DNA of 22,390 nucleotides from JBBQKF01 sp038326615 (GTDB taxonomy: Bacteria; Bacillota; Clostridia; Saccharofermentanales; UBA5734): positions 1-22,390 of the forward strand of contig JBBQKF010000051.1 of the NCBI GenBank assembly GCA_038326615.1, read 5' to 3'. Both the position numbers and the translations under genes were made by a program. How positions within the stretch are numbered: the first letter of the stretch is position 1; each line of letters starts with the position of its first letter. Below the pieces are notes generated by a model. It saw only the letters and a list, made by a program, of their open reading frames with translations. It was not told where the DNA came from and did not search any database. Of the stretch, positions 1 through 7,516 are shown piece by piece.

Positions 1-139
1 TGCGAAAGTATCTGTGTAGGACGGATGAAAATATCCGACCAGCAGTAGTGGGCTTGGACAGCCCTAAGATGTACCGGTGGGACGGTTATCGTTTCTCCGG
101 GAATCCGAAGCTCGCCATTTCAATGGCGATGTAGTTCAC
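1..139 (+). mobile_element. Right end of an IS200/IS605-family (TnpB-type) element, partial
   Basis: A perfect 8-bp stem, TCGCCATT/AATGGCGA (112-119 and 122-129, 2-nt loop), is preceded by GAAGC and followed by TGTAGTTCAC. This layout, a subterminal hairpin then TAGTTCAC, is the usual right end of IS605/IS1341-type elements, where it also forms the 3' part of the TnpB guide RNA. Frame 3 on the plus strand stays open from the window edge to a TAG at 132-134, so it may be the tail of tnpB, but I cannot recognise TnpB motifs in these 43 residues. The rest of the element lies left of the window. Family assignment is by resemblance to remembered right ends, not by a search. Confidence 0.6.
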
Positions 140-1250
140 TGTGGGTTACTTGAATATCCTTGTAAAACTCAACAAGTTTTGCACTTTGGGTTTCCCACAA
201 AAAGTCGTTTCTAATTTTGTCAATATTACTTGCTTTGGCTACTAATATGGATCTGTCTGCAAGTACCGCTTTAATAACATTTTCGAGGTCGGTTGACGTT
301 TTTTCGTCAATGACAAATCCGATATCGGTTTTCTCAACTAAATCACCGAAATAAGTGTTTTTGTTTGCTATTACCGGAGTGCGAGAAATTATTGACTCAA
401 ATCCTTTTGCAGGGAATGCTTCTTTGACATTTAACATATCACTGTCGTAAATTGAATATACAATATCTGTTTCTTCGTATAGTGATTTTACATTTTTAAA
501 GTCAAATCTGCCTTTTAGTATTGTATTACTATAATTGCCTGAAATATTTTTAATATCCTGGTATGAAACACCTGCGCCATGTATGTAGAAAACAACATCC
601 GGATACTTAGCGGCAACATCCATCATTAATTTTATTGTTTCAAATTCTCTAACGGTTCCAATGAATGAAACTCTTAATTTATCAGCAGGCTTTCTGTTAA
701 AATTATCAAATACATACTGATCAGCACAGTTCATAACTATTGTCTGTAAAGTTTTGCTCTTGACTTTTGCGGTATATCTTGATTTTTGTGACTCTACAAC
801 ATAAATAATTCCATTGGCATACCTGAAACATATTCCTGCCATCATGCCATAAACTTTATCGCGCAATCCAGGATGTGTAAATCCATCGAAGAACTCATGC
901 ATGTCCCAGATTAGTTTCTTATTACGGTCAATAATTATTGCGGCAAGCATTCCTTCTATATCATGTGCGTGTATGAATTGATAATCCTTCTTTGCTGCAT
1001 ATTTCCTTGCACTCAGGCAAAAACTCAAGAAAGCCGACATTTGTTTTATACCACTGCCGTATTTAGATTCTATGAAAAATCTTTTGATTTCTATTCCGTC
1101 AACAATTTCAATTTCTTTGTCATTATGCCTGTTTTCGCGGTCCCATGCAAGAATTTCAACATCATATCCATTTTCTACTAAAACTTTTGCTTCTTTATAT
1201 ACTCTTGGATCTGGATCAAATCCGTTCGTGAGTACCATTAGTATTGTCAT
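120..1250 (-). CDS. Glycosyltransferase, GT4-like (GT-B fold), C-terminus altered by IS end
   Basis: Predicted cytoplasmic or membrane-associated glycosyltransferase of 376 residues that would add one sugar to the lipid-linked repeat unit. The N-terminal half has the GT4-type opening (NGFDPDPRVYKEA, about 9-21), HAHD at 94-97 and DMHEFF at 116-121. The C-terminal half has IGTVREF at 197-203 and KEAFPAKGFE at 276-285, which matches the nucleotide-sugar-binding E-x7-E region of GT4 enzymes. Its ATG overlaps the stop of the upstream wzy-like gene by 4 bp (ATGA), so the two are translationally coupled. The stop lies in the loop of the IS605-type hairpin, and the last five residues (ELHRH) are read from the element, so the native tail has been replaced. 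Donor and acceptor sugars cannot be told from sequence. Confidence 0.88.
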   Translation of the reverse strand: MTILMVLTNGFDPDPRVYKEAKVLVENGYDVEILAWDRENRHNDKEIEIVDGIEIKRFFIESKYGSGIKQMSAFLSFCLSARKYAAKKDYQFIHAHDIEGMLAAIIIDRNKKLIWDMHEFFDGFTHPGLRDKVYGMMAGICFRYANGIIYVVESQKSRYTAKVKSKTLQTIVMNCADQYVFDNFNRKPADKLRVSFIGTVREFETIKLMMDVAAKYPDVVFYIHGAGVSYQDIKNISGNYSNTILKGRFDFKNVKSLYEETDIVYSIYDSDMLNVKEAFPAKGFESIISRTPVIANKNTYFGDLVEKTDIGFVIDEKTSTDLENVIKAVLADRSILVAKASNIDKIRNDFLWETQSAKLVEFYKDIQVTHSELHRH

Positions 1251-2722
1251 TTTCGAATCTCCTTTGTGGATTGATATGATAAGACTTGATTTTTCTTTTT
1301 TACAAAGATAATCAATATTTTTCGGCGAACTACTTTGTCAAGATAATCCGAATTTGAATATAATGATATTACAACGATTCCAATAAGTAAGCCGCTTGTA
1401 AAAAAAGTTGTAAGCAATGAGCCGTTTAACAACGAAAACATTGGCATAAACAAAGCAGCAATTGTTATTTTGTAATTTTTGGTTACTGAGTCGATTACTA
1501 TTAATGTAATTGCAAATAGTATGGATATTATAAAAAGCCCATATACACCGCCGTTTGAATATGCATCGGCAATGTACCAGGTATTGGCATTCATATTTGG
1601 ATTATTAAAAAATGTCTCTCCAATGAGGTTAAAAGCTTTAACCTGATATGGTGAATGTATTCCAAAAATTTTACCAATTAGGCCTTCTGAAAACTGAAGC
1701 TGTTGATTTTTAGAAAAGAAGTCAAAAAAATAGTAACTTATCTGTGCAGGCATAAAGTGCAATCGATGCGTTATTAATGCAATTACCCAAGGCGTTATAT
1801 TAAGAATATACGTGACATATGCGGTAAAGTTTAAAAAAACAAATCCGGAAATCATTGTACGCAAGAAATTTCTTTTCTCTATTATATAAAACAGGACAAT
1901 TACTGCGATAGGAGAAAATAAATATGATTTGTGAGCGGTTATTGAAAATAGTAAAATCTGCAAAAAGAAGAAAAATGACATTTTAGCATAATTTTTCTTT
2001 AAATAAAATAAAGCAATCAAAAAAATGTTTATAACATTCGCTTGCCAGGGTATTATGTATGAAGTCAATGCATTATAGACAATTTTATCTCTTACTTCGT
2101 ATGTCATATTGAAGTTAAATGCCGAAAGAGACGGCAGCCCATTATCTTTGATTAACAAAGCGTATGTTACCAGTGATAATCCTGCCAGAACAACGAAAAA
2201 CACTGATTTATTGTTACGCATTTCGGGTAATTTAACACCGGAAACAAGGACCACCATTATTATAATCATTACAAATATTCCAAACATTGAAATTGCTCCC
2301 GAAATTGAGTTTTCAAAAATGGAATATGCAAAAAGAATTGCTGCTATTAGTATGACTATTAATGAAGGATTCTTGATTTTTGGGAAAAATCTTACCAAAA
2401 CTGCTGTTATAGCAAATGCTCCGACTGACATATACATTGCTTCTCGGGATTCGTTTTTTAGTCCGTATATTGCTAACACAGGAACGATTCCTAGCGAAAA
2501 AATAATCTGAAGAAATATCGCGGATGCTTTCTCTTTGGCTTTATCTAGCAAAAAATAAATTAATAATAGTATAATATATGACTCAATTATCTTAATTACA
2601 TTAATATAAAGGCTTAGTCCCATATATTCATATCTGGGATTAAGTACTTGAACGTATATAAACTCTATCAAAGCTTTATACACGACGAATAATGAAACAT
2701 TAATAATGTCATTTTTTTTCAA
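1247..2722 (-). CDS. Polytopic membrane protein, Wzy-like repeat-unit polymerase
   Basis: A very hydrophobic 491-residue protein with about 12 predicted membrane segments and a longer polar loop in the C-terminal half (about residues 310-375), as in O-antigen or capsule polymerases. The short motif TAHKSYLF resembles the lysine/serine-containing loop of oligosaccharide repeat-unit polymerases. Its place among glycosyltransferases and opposite a Wzx flippase supports the role: joining repeat units on the outer face of the membrane. The start is a TTG at 2722; a GGAG (2733-2736) sits 10 nt upstream and the next in-frame ATG is about 34 codons in, inside the hydrophobic region. An O-antigen-ligase-type enzyme cannot be excluded, because Wzy and WaaL families are poorly conserved. 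Confidence 0.72.
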   Translation of the reverse strand: MKKNDIINVSLFVVYKALIEFIYVQVLNPRYEYMGLSLYINVIKIIESYIILLLIYFLLDKAKEKASAIFLQIIFSLGIVPVLAIYGLKNESREAMYMSVGAFAITAVLVRFFPKIKNPSLIVILIAAILFAYSIFENSISGAISMFGIFVMIIIMVVLVSGVKLPEMRNNKSVFFVVLAGLSLVTYALLIKDNGLPSLSAFNFNMTYEVRDKIVYNALTSYIIPWQANVINIFLIALFYLKKNYAKMSFFFFLQILLFSITAHKSYLFSPIAVIVLFYIIEKRNFLRTMISGFVFLNFTAYVTYILNITPWVIALITHRLHFMPAQISYYFFDFFSKNQQLQFSEGLIGKIFGIHSPYQVKAFNLIGETFFNNPNMNANTWYIADAYSNGGVYGLFIISILFAITLIVIDSVTKNYKITIAALFMPMFSLLNGSLLTTFFTSGLLIGIVVISLYSNSDYLDKVVRRKILIIFVKKKNQVLSYQSTKEIRK

Positions 2723-2768
2723 AGTCAGTTCACTCCAATTTTTTTAATAATAAATGCTCTTCATATCT

Positions 2769-2785
2769 TTTGTTTAGCAAACAAA
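2769..2785. repeat. Short AT-rich hairpin in the epimerase-wzy spacer
   Basis: TTTGTTT-AGC-AAACAAA forms a 7-bp perfect stem with a 3-nt loop. It lies in the 189-bp spacer between the SDR gene and the wzy-like gene. There is no GC-rich stem or U-run on the minus strand, so it is not a convincing terminator; it may be fortuitous. Confidence 0.3.
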
Positions 2786-2810
2786 TACTAATAATTTATC
2801 TTATATATTA

Positions 2811-2929
2811 TTATTAAAGGCAGACTATTCTTTTGGTAATTATTTAAGGCAGATTATTCTTATGGCAATTATTAAAGGCAGATTATTCCTTTGGCAATTA
2901 TTGAAGGCAGATTATTCCTTTTCGGTCAA
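2811..2929. repeat. Four-copy 29-bp tandem repeat derived from the epimerase 3' end
   Basis: Units start at 2811, 2840, 2869 and 2898. The first three are exactly 29 bp and share the core AAGGCAGA-TATTC (one C/T difference in the gap); the fourth is about 32 bp. The fourth copy includes the last codons (LTEKE) and TAA stop of the minus-strand epimerase gene, so the array looks like tandem duplication of the gene's 3' end into its downstream spacer. There are no unique spacers, so this is not CRISPR. Confidence 0.85.
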
Positions 2930-3769
2930 TAAAATTGAATCTTGTAAGTTGTAAATAAAATATTTTCTTTCGTTTTCGAAGTTCGTTGCGGACATTGATT
3001 TATCATATGTGAGATTGCCGAATACTTTAGAAATTACACCCCGATTAAGGATTTTTATGATGGGATTAAATAAGCTTGTCATTATTATCTTTTCGTCGTG
3101 AGATTTAGCAATTAGGGAGACCATTTCGCTTGTGCTTACAAATTCTTCATTTTGTGGAAAAAAAGTACCTGCGCTTAGGCTATCAATTAAGCATCTGACA
3201 AATTCAGAAAAATTATCAATATATATCATACTTCGTTCGTTTTTGAAGTCAGGGAAAATCGGTAGCTTCACAGCAAGACTAGAGAGGCGGGGGTAATTGC
3301 CTTTGCAACCTTTGCCGTAGACCATTGGTGGGCGAAGAATTGCGATTCTAAAATTATTGTTTGCTAGTTCTGAAATTTTCACTTCTGCCTGAAGTTTGGA
3401 ACTGCCATAACTATTCAATGGGTTGGGCATTGTACCAGCAGATATTCTACCGGTTTCTATTCCGTACACACTCATTGTGCTCAAAAATATAAATTGTCCA
3501 ACACCTTCGTTCTTTGCTTTTACCGCGGTTTCATATGCCAGATCCCTGTTTACTTGATTATACAAATTACGATTTTCTTTTGTTTCTTTAATATGAACAA
3601 TTCCTGCTACATGAAAAACTACATCAAAAGTTGAGAAATCTTTCTCTTTCCATCCCGAACCTATCATATCAACTATTTCAATATAATAATTTTCGGGCCA
3701 CTTAATAAGCCACTGCTCAAGTGAAATGCCGATATAACTATTGGCGCCTGTGATAAGTATCTTTTTCAT
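2912..3769 (-). CDS. NAD(P)-dependent sugar epimerase/dehydratase (extended SDR)
   Basis: Predicted cytosolic nucleotide-sugar-modifying enzyme of 285 residues. It has a Rossmann dinucleotide site, TGANSYIG at 7-14 (the middle glycine of TGxxGxxG is a serine), the STMSVYG strand at 97-103, and the catalytic Tyr-x3-Lys pair Y121/K125 in YGSSK. It then has the RPPMVYG substrate-binding motif seen in GalE- and WbpV/WreQ-like proteins. It is somewhat shorter than most epimerases (about 310-340). AGGCGG lies 7 nt before the ATG, and a sigma-A-like promoter sits upstream on the same strand. The substrate is uncertain; a UDP-N-acetylhexosamine or dTDP-sugar 4-epimerase or reductase is most likely from context. 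Confidence 0.82.
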   Translation of the reverse strand: MKKILITGANSYIGISLEQWLIKWPENYYIEIVDMIGSGWKEKDFSTFDVVFHVAGIVHIKETKENRNLYNQVNRDLAYETAVKAKNEGVGQFIFLSTMSVYGIETGRISAGTMPNPLNSYGSSKLQAEVKISELANNNFRIAILRPPMVYGKGCKGNYPRLSSLAVKLPIFPDFKNERSMIYIDNFSEFVRCLIDSLSAGTFFPQNEEFVSTSEMVSLIAKSHDEKIIMTSLFNPIIKILNRGVISKVFGNLTYDKSMSATNFENERKYFIYNLQDSILLTEKE

Positions 3770-3800
3770 TTTTTACCGCCTAAAAACATTTTCAATGTGC

Positions 3801-3829
3801 ATTATACCATAGAATATTTTTCAGAACAA
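3801..3829 (-). promoter_or_regulatory. Sigma-A-like promoter for the minus-strand glycan genes
   Basis: On the minus strand, TTGTTC (3824-3829), a 17-nt spacer and a perfect TATAAT (3801-3806) lie about 30 nt before the epimerase start. It would drive the epimerase, wzy-like gene and GT4 gene. The -35 box matches the consensus at only 3 of 6 positions. Confidence 0.55.
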
Positions 3830-3865
3830 TTATTATATTGAGTTTATGCATATAGATAGATTTTT

Positions 3866-3888
3866 GTATAAAATGACTGGTTTTATAC
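3866..3888. promoter_or_regulatory. Inverted repeat in the divergent intergenic region
   Basis: GTATAAAA (3866-3873) and TTTTATAC (3881-3888) form a perfect 8-bp inverted repeat with a 7-nt centre. It lies between the divergent promoter region of the epimerase and the GT2 start at 3939. It overlaps a possible -10 (TAAAAT, 3869-3874) for the plus-strand genes, for which I see no good -35. It could be an operator or a chance AT palindrome. Confidence 0.4.
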
Positions 3889-3938
3889 TTCAATAATGCT
3901 TAAAAAAGCGAATTTACTCTTGATAAAAGGCACTAAGT

Positions 3939-4820
3939 ATGGTAGTCTCTAGAATGAATGTTGGAGGTATGTATCCGGTGAATTTTGTTGAAGAAAGTAA
4001 TCCTATAGTAACGGTTATAATTCCCGCGTATAACCACGAAAAATATATAACTGAATGTCTGGAAAGTGCTTGTAATCAGACTTATCAGAATCTTCAAATT
4101 ATTGTAATTAACGATGGTTCTAAAGATCATACAGGCGAGGTCATAGGTAAGTTCTTGGAATCATCTGGAAGAAACATTGAATATATAGAAAAGAAAAACG
4201 AAGGAATCTGCAGAACTCTTAACCTAGGACTCGATAAAACTAAAGGTAAATACGTTGCCCTTCTTGCATCAGATGACGTCTGGTTGCCAGATAAGATTGA
4301 ACAGCAGGTAGCTCTTATGGAAAATTCCCCGGAAACCGGACTTGTTTTTGGCGATGCTTATTTTATCAGAAACACAAATCGTACTACAGCTAAATATTCT
4401 GATTATAAACCCGATATAAGAAATTATTTCACCGATACTAAACAAAATAGAGATTTATACGAAGTTTTGATGGTTGATAATATTATAACAGCCCTTACTG
4501 TAATGATAAGGACGGACTGTTTCGATAAAATCGGGAAATTTGATGTTTCGCTAAAGTGTGAAGACCTCGATATGTGGCTTCGAATTTCGAAAGAATTTAA
4601 GATAAGCTTTATTGATAAACCTCTTGCATATTACCGAATTCATGGAACGAATGTAAGTGGCAGTTCAATGGTTATGATCAGAGAAAATGCAAAGACGATT
4701 TTCAAACAATTCAGACAAGCACCTTTAAACAGGAAACCATTGAAGGCTGCGCGACTATTTTTACTTTTTTTAATTAAAAAAGTTAAGAATAAAATTGTCA
4801 AAAAAGAAATAACTGCATAA
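3939..4820 (+). CDS. Family 2 glycosyltransferase
   Basis: A 293-residue GT-A-fold transferase. The GT2 pattern is clear: VTVIIPAYNHEKYI (24-37), the nucleotide-binding NDGS (58-61), GKYVALLASDDVW with the metal-binding SDD at 111-113, and CEDLDMWLR at 207-215 carrying the putative catalytic-base acidic pair. The basic C-terminus (KKVKNKIVKKE) may associate with the membrane. It would transfer an activated sugar to the lipid-linked intermediate. The start at 3939 is preceded by AAAGG eight nt upstream. The ATG at 3969 has GGAGG only 1 nt away, too close to work, so I keep the longer form; the first residues are not conserved GT2 sequence and are uncertain. It is the first gene of the plus-strand run. 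Confidence 0.88.
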   Translation: MVVSRMNVGGMYPVNFVEESNPIVTVIIPAYNHEKYITECLESACNQTYQNLQIIVINDGSKDHTGEVIGKFLESSGRNIEYIEKKNEGICRTLNLGLDKTKGKYVALLASDDVWLPDKIEQQVALMENSPETGLVFGDAYFIRNTNRTTAKYSDYKPDIRNYFTDTKQNRDLYEVLMVDNIITALTVMIRTDCFDKIGKFDVSLKCEDLDMWLRISKEFKISFIDKPLAYYRIHGTNVSGSSMVMIRENAKTIFKQFRQAPLNRKPLKAARLFLLFLIKKVKNKIVKKEITA

Positions 4821-4835
4821 GAATTGAGGAAACAA

Positions 4836-5645
4836 ATGATTCATCCAAGTGCAAAAATAGGTGATAACGTAATAATAAAAGAAGGTTCAATTATTGGTGA
4901 GAATGTAGTTCTTGAAGATAATGTTTATATTGATTATAAGTGCATAATCCGAGACAATGTGCAAATTGGAGAAGGCAGCTTTATTGGCGCAAATTGTGTC
5001 CTTGGTGAGTATCTTTACGATTTTTATAGTGACTTTAAAAATAAAGAACATATACTTACTATTGGCAAACGTGCAATTATCAGAACCGATAATGTAATAT
5101 ACGGAAACACAGTTATAGGTGATAACTTTCAAAGTGGACACAAGGTAACAATCAGGGAAAATACTCTAATCGGGAATAATGTGAGAATAGGAACTTTGTG
5201 CGATATTGCCCATCATGTAAAAATTGGTAATTTCGTTAGTATGCACAGTAGTTGTTTTATTTGTGAAGAAAGTATAATTGACGATTATGTCTGGATATTC
5301 CCTAATGTATCTTTAACTAATGACCCATACCCTCCATCAGATATTTTGCTCGGAGTTCGAATTCATTCTTTTGCAGTTATTGCTGCCAAGAGCCTTTTGT
5401 TGCCGGGGATAAATGTCTATGAAGGCGCAGTTGTTGGTGGTGGAGCTGTTGTTACTAAGGATGTTGAAGCAAAGACAGTTGTTGCAGGGAATCCTGCTAA
5501 GCCGATTGGAAGAGTTGATACATTAAAAAATAGATTTACCGGAGAATTAGTGTATCCATGGCAAAACCGTTTTGACCGCGGGATGCCATGGCAAGGAAAA
5601 GATTTTGACATTTGGTTATCTAACTGTGAGAAAAGCAAGAAGTGA
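4836..5645 (+). CDS. qdtC: dTDP-3-amino-3,6-dideoxyglucose N-acetyltransferase (QdtC-like)
   Basis: A left-handed parallel beta-helix acyltransferase of 269 residues. Hexapeptide repeats ([IV]G-x4) run from about residue 5 to 210, ending with GGGAVVTKDV and VVAGNPAKPIGRV (216-227), the usual acetyl-CoA end of the helix. A C-terminal extension with YPWQNRFDRGMPW (240-252) follows. It is predicted to acetylate the 3-amino group of dTDP-Qui3N. Length and the extension fit QdtC of Thermoanaerobacterium, as far as I recall, and qdtA and qdtB follow directly. The start is set by GAGGA at 4826-4830, five nt before the ATG; an upstream TTG at 4824 is rejected. It begins 15 nt after the GT2 gene. An FdtC-type role is the alternative. 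Confidence 0.75.
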   Translation: MIHPSAKIGDNVIIKEGSIIGENVVLEDNVYIDYKCIIRDNVQIGEGSFIGANCVLGEYLYDFYSDFKNKEHILTIGKRAIIRTDNVIYGNTVIGDNFQSGHKVTIRENTLIGNNVRIGTLCDIAHHVKIGNFVSMHSSCFICEESIIDDYVWIFPNVSLTNDPYPPSDILLGVRIHSFAVIAAKSLLLPGINVYEGAVVGGGAVVTKDVEAKTVVAGNPAKPIGRVDTLKNRFTGELVYPWQNRFDRGMPWQGKDFDIWLSNCEKSKK

Positions 5646-5680
5646 CATTGCATTTATGATGAAAAATCATGGAGGAAAAT

Positions 5681-6088
5681 ATGTATAATGCAGGACTTTA
5701 CAAATTAAAAGATTTGAGCGATGAGTATGGCCATTTAACGCCAATTGAGTCGCAGATTGATGTGCCGTTCGAGATTAAGAGGGTTTACTATATAACAAAA
5801 GTAATGCCTGATGTTACTCGCGGATTTCATTCTCATCGTAAATTGCATCAGGTTTTAATTTGTCTTAATGGATCCATCAAGATTAGACTAAAAAACCCTT
5901 TAGAAGAAGAAACTATTGAATTAGATGCCCCATCCGTTGGTTTATATATCGGACCAAATGTCTGGAGAGAGATGTTTGATTTTTCGCCAGGAAGTGTATT
6001 GCTTGTTCTTGCATCTGATCACTATGATGAAGCTGATTATGTGAGAAATTTTGACAATTATATGGACGAGGCAAAAAAACTTTATTGA
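5681..6088 (+). CDS. qdtA: dTDP-4-keto-6-deoxyglucose 3,4-ketoisomerase (QdtA/FdtA family)
   Basis: A small cupin of 135 residues (WxcM/FdtA family) that moves the keto group of dTDP-4-keto-6-deoxyglucose from C4 to C3. The active-site signature GFHSH places the two catalytic histidines at 50 and 52, aligning with H51/H53 of QdtA, and Y36 aligns with its Tyr37. Two positions reported to set product stereochemistry (QdtA Tyr17 and Arg97, versus Arg and His in FdtA) are Tyr16 and Arg96 here, which favours the gluco product and hence Qui3NAc. This rests on recalled literature numbering. The ATG at 5681 is chosen because GGAGG (5671-5675) lies 5 nt upstream; the ATG at 5669 overlaps that site. 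Confidence 0.85.
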   Translation: MYNAGLYKLKDLSDEYGHLTPIESQIDVPFEIKRVYYITKVMPDVTRGFHSHRKLHQVLICLNGSIKIRLKNPLEEETIELDAPSVGLYIGPNVWREMFDFSPGSVLLVLASDHYDEADYVRNFDNYMDEAKKLY

Positions 6089-6096
6089 TTTATTTA

Positions 6097-6196
6097 GCAA
6101 TCAAGCAATCAAGCAAGAAAGCAAGAAAGTAAGAAAGCAAATAAGTAAGAAAGCAAATAAGTAAGCAAATAAGTAAGCAAATAAGTCAGCAAACAA
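6097..6196. repeat. Degenerate tetranucleotide repeat, 25 units
   Basis: A continuous 100-bp tract with a 4-bp period in the qdtA-qdtB spacer. Units are GCAA, GTAA, GAAA, ATAA, TCAA and close variants; almost all end in AA. Within it a 12-bp higher-order unit, GCAAATAAGTAA, repeats near the right end. It lies 8 nt after the qdtA stop and ends 77 nt before qdtB. It has no reading frame of interest. Length variation could alter spacing or mRNA stability between the two genes. Confidence 0.85.
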
Positions 6197-6224
6197 TCTC
6201 AGAAAGAACAGAATTTCTTAGATT
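6195..6224 (+). promoter_or_regulatory. Imperfect hairpin between qdtA and qdtB
   Basis: AATCTCAGAAA (6195-6205) pairs with TTTCTTAGATT (6214-6224) at 10 of 11 positions around an 8-nt loop. It follows the tetranucleotide tract and precedes the qdtB ribosome binding site (GGGGAG, about 6260-6265). No U-run follows, so a terminator is unlikely; an RNA-processing or stability element is possible. Confidence 0.35.
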
Positions 6225-6273
6225 AAATATTACTAGGTAGCGTTAATTAAATTACTAAACGGGGAGAATTTTT

Positions 6274-7371
6274 ATGAAAATACCTTTCGTAAGTTTCGAA
6301 AAAATGCATAAGGAAGTCGAAGATGAAATTTTAAACAAATTCAATGAAGTTTTTAGAAAAAACTGGTTCATTAAAGGTGACGAGCTTCATTTATTTGAGA
6401 AAGAATTTGCTGATTACTGTGGAGTTAAATATTGTATTGGCTGTGGAAATGGACTTGATGCAATTTATTTATCATTAAGGGCTTTCGGAATTGGCGAAAG
6501 CGATGAAGTTATTGTTCCATCTCACACTTTTATCGCTACAGCACTTGCAGTATCATATACTGGTGCTAAGCCGGTGTTTGTGGAAATAGATCCTGTTACC
6601 TATTGCATTAATCCATCTTTGATTGAAGAAGCTATCACTGAGAAAACAAAATGTATTATTCCGGTTCATCTTTATGGACATCCAGCTGACATGGATCCAA
6701 TCATGGATATTGCCAAAAAGTATAATTTGAGAATTATTGAGGACTGTGCACAGGCACATGGGGCTCTTTATAAGGGCAAGTTAATCGGAAGTTTTGGCGA
6801 TGTTGGTGCTTTTAGTTTTTATCCCGGAAAAAACCTCGGAGCTCTTGGCGATGGCGGCGCTGTCATTACAAATAATTTGGAACTTGCAACGACAATTGAA
6901 GCACTTGGTAATTATGGCTCAAAGAAGAAATATGAACATCTTTTCAAGGGGACAAATTCAAGACTTGATGAAGTGCAGGCAGCTTTTCTTAGAATAAAAC
7001 TTCGTTATCTTGATAGATGGAATGAGGACAGAAGTAGAATTGCACAAAAATACAACGAGTGCATCATCAATCCTGCTATAGTGAAGCCAGTGATTTCGCA
7101 AAACACCAAACACGTCTGGCACCTTTTCGTTGTAAGAGTGATAAGACGTGATGAATTCGAAAAATATCTTAATGTAAATGGCATTGGTACTACAGTTCAT
7201 TACCCAACACCAATATATCTTCAGGAAGCATATAAAGACCTGATGATTCCAGAAGGCACATTTCCATTAGCCGAGATCATTGCTAACGAAGTTATTAGCT
7301 TGCCTCTTTACTATGGAATGAGCGATGAAGAAATTGACTTTGTGGTAGAAAAAGTTAATGCCTGGAACTAG
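6274..7371 (+). CDS. qdtB: dTDP-3-keto-6-deoxyglucose aminotransferase (QdtB/FdtB-like, DegT/DnrJ/EryC1)
   Basis: A PLP-dependent sugar aminotransferase of 365 residues, normal for the family. It would put an amino group from glutamate on C3 of the 3-keto sugar made by QdtA. The Schiff-base lysine is K186 in SFYPGKNLGALGDGGA, the pyridine-nitrogen aspartate is D157 in EDCAQAHGA, and GCGNGLDA (57-64) binds the phosphate. HVWHLF and VHYPTP in the C-terminal part are typical of FdtB/QdtB relatives. GGGGAG precedes the ATG. It is separated from qdtA by a repeat-rich 185-bp spacer but is on the same strand with no terminator. The 3' end is duplicated just downstream. Confidence 0.87.
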   Translation: MKIPFVSFEKMHKEVEDEILNKFNEVFRKNWFIKGDELHLFEKEFADYCGVKYCIGCGNGLDAIYLSLRAFGIGESDEVIVPSHTFIATALAVSYTGAKPVFVEIDPVTYCINPSLIEEAITEKTKCIIPVHLYGHPADMDPIMDIAKKYNLRIIEDCAQAHGALYKGKLIGSFGDVGAFSFYPGKNLGALGDGGAVITNNLELATTIEALGNYGSKKKYEHLFKGTNSRLDEVQAAFLRIKLRYLDRWNEDRSRIAQKYNECIINPAIVKPVISQNTKHVWHLFVVRVIRRDEFEKYLNVNGIGTTVHYPTPIYLQEAYKDLMIPEGTFPLAEIIANEVISLPLYYGMSDEEIDFVVEKVNAWN

Positions 7372-7409
7372 CACAAAAGCAAAAAGTCAATGCCTTAAAC
7401 TAGTACAAA
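7350..7409. repeat. Imperfect 32-bp tandem duplication of the qdtB 3' end
   Basis: The 28-bp stretch 7350-7377, which contains the last codons and TAG stop of qdtB, recurs at 7382-7409 with four mismatches (shared pieces include AATGCCT and ACTAG). The second copy lies wholly in the spacer before rmlA. The same kind of 3'-end copy occurs after the epimerase and wbpD. Confidence 0.8.
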
Positions 7410-7516
7410 GCACTATGAATATAGAATTTTAGAATATCGAATAGGAAACACATTTTTTATTATGAAAGGGTTATTAATTCATAACATGGCAAAATGAGTT
7501 AGTAAAAGGTAAAGGA

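Noticed and set aside
1..134. Annotating the plus-strand open frame as a tnpB CDS
   Set aside because: Only 43 codons are visible and none shows the TnpB zinc-finger or RuvC motifs; only the element's right end is supported.
2109..2510. 133-codon plus-strand open frame opposite the wzy-like gene
   Set aside because: It is antisense to a membrane protein gene, has no recognisable motifs and no good ribosome site.
2811..2929. Possible CRISPR array (regular 29-bp repeats)
   Set aside because: The units are directly adjacent with no unique spacers and derive from the neighbouring gene end; no cas genes are near.
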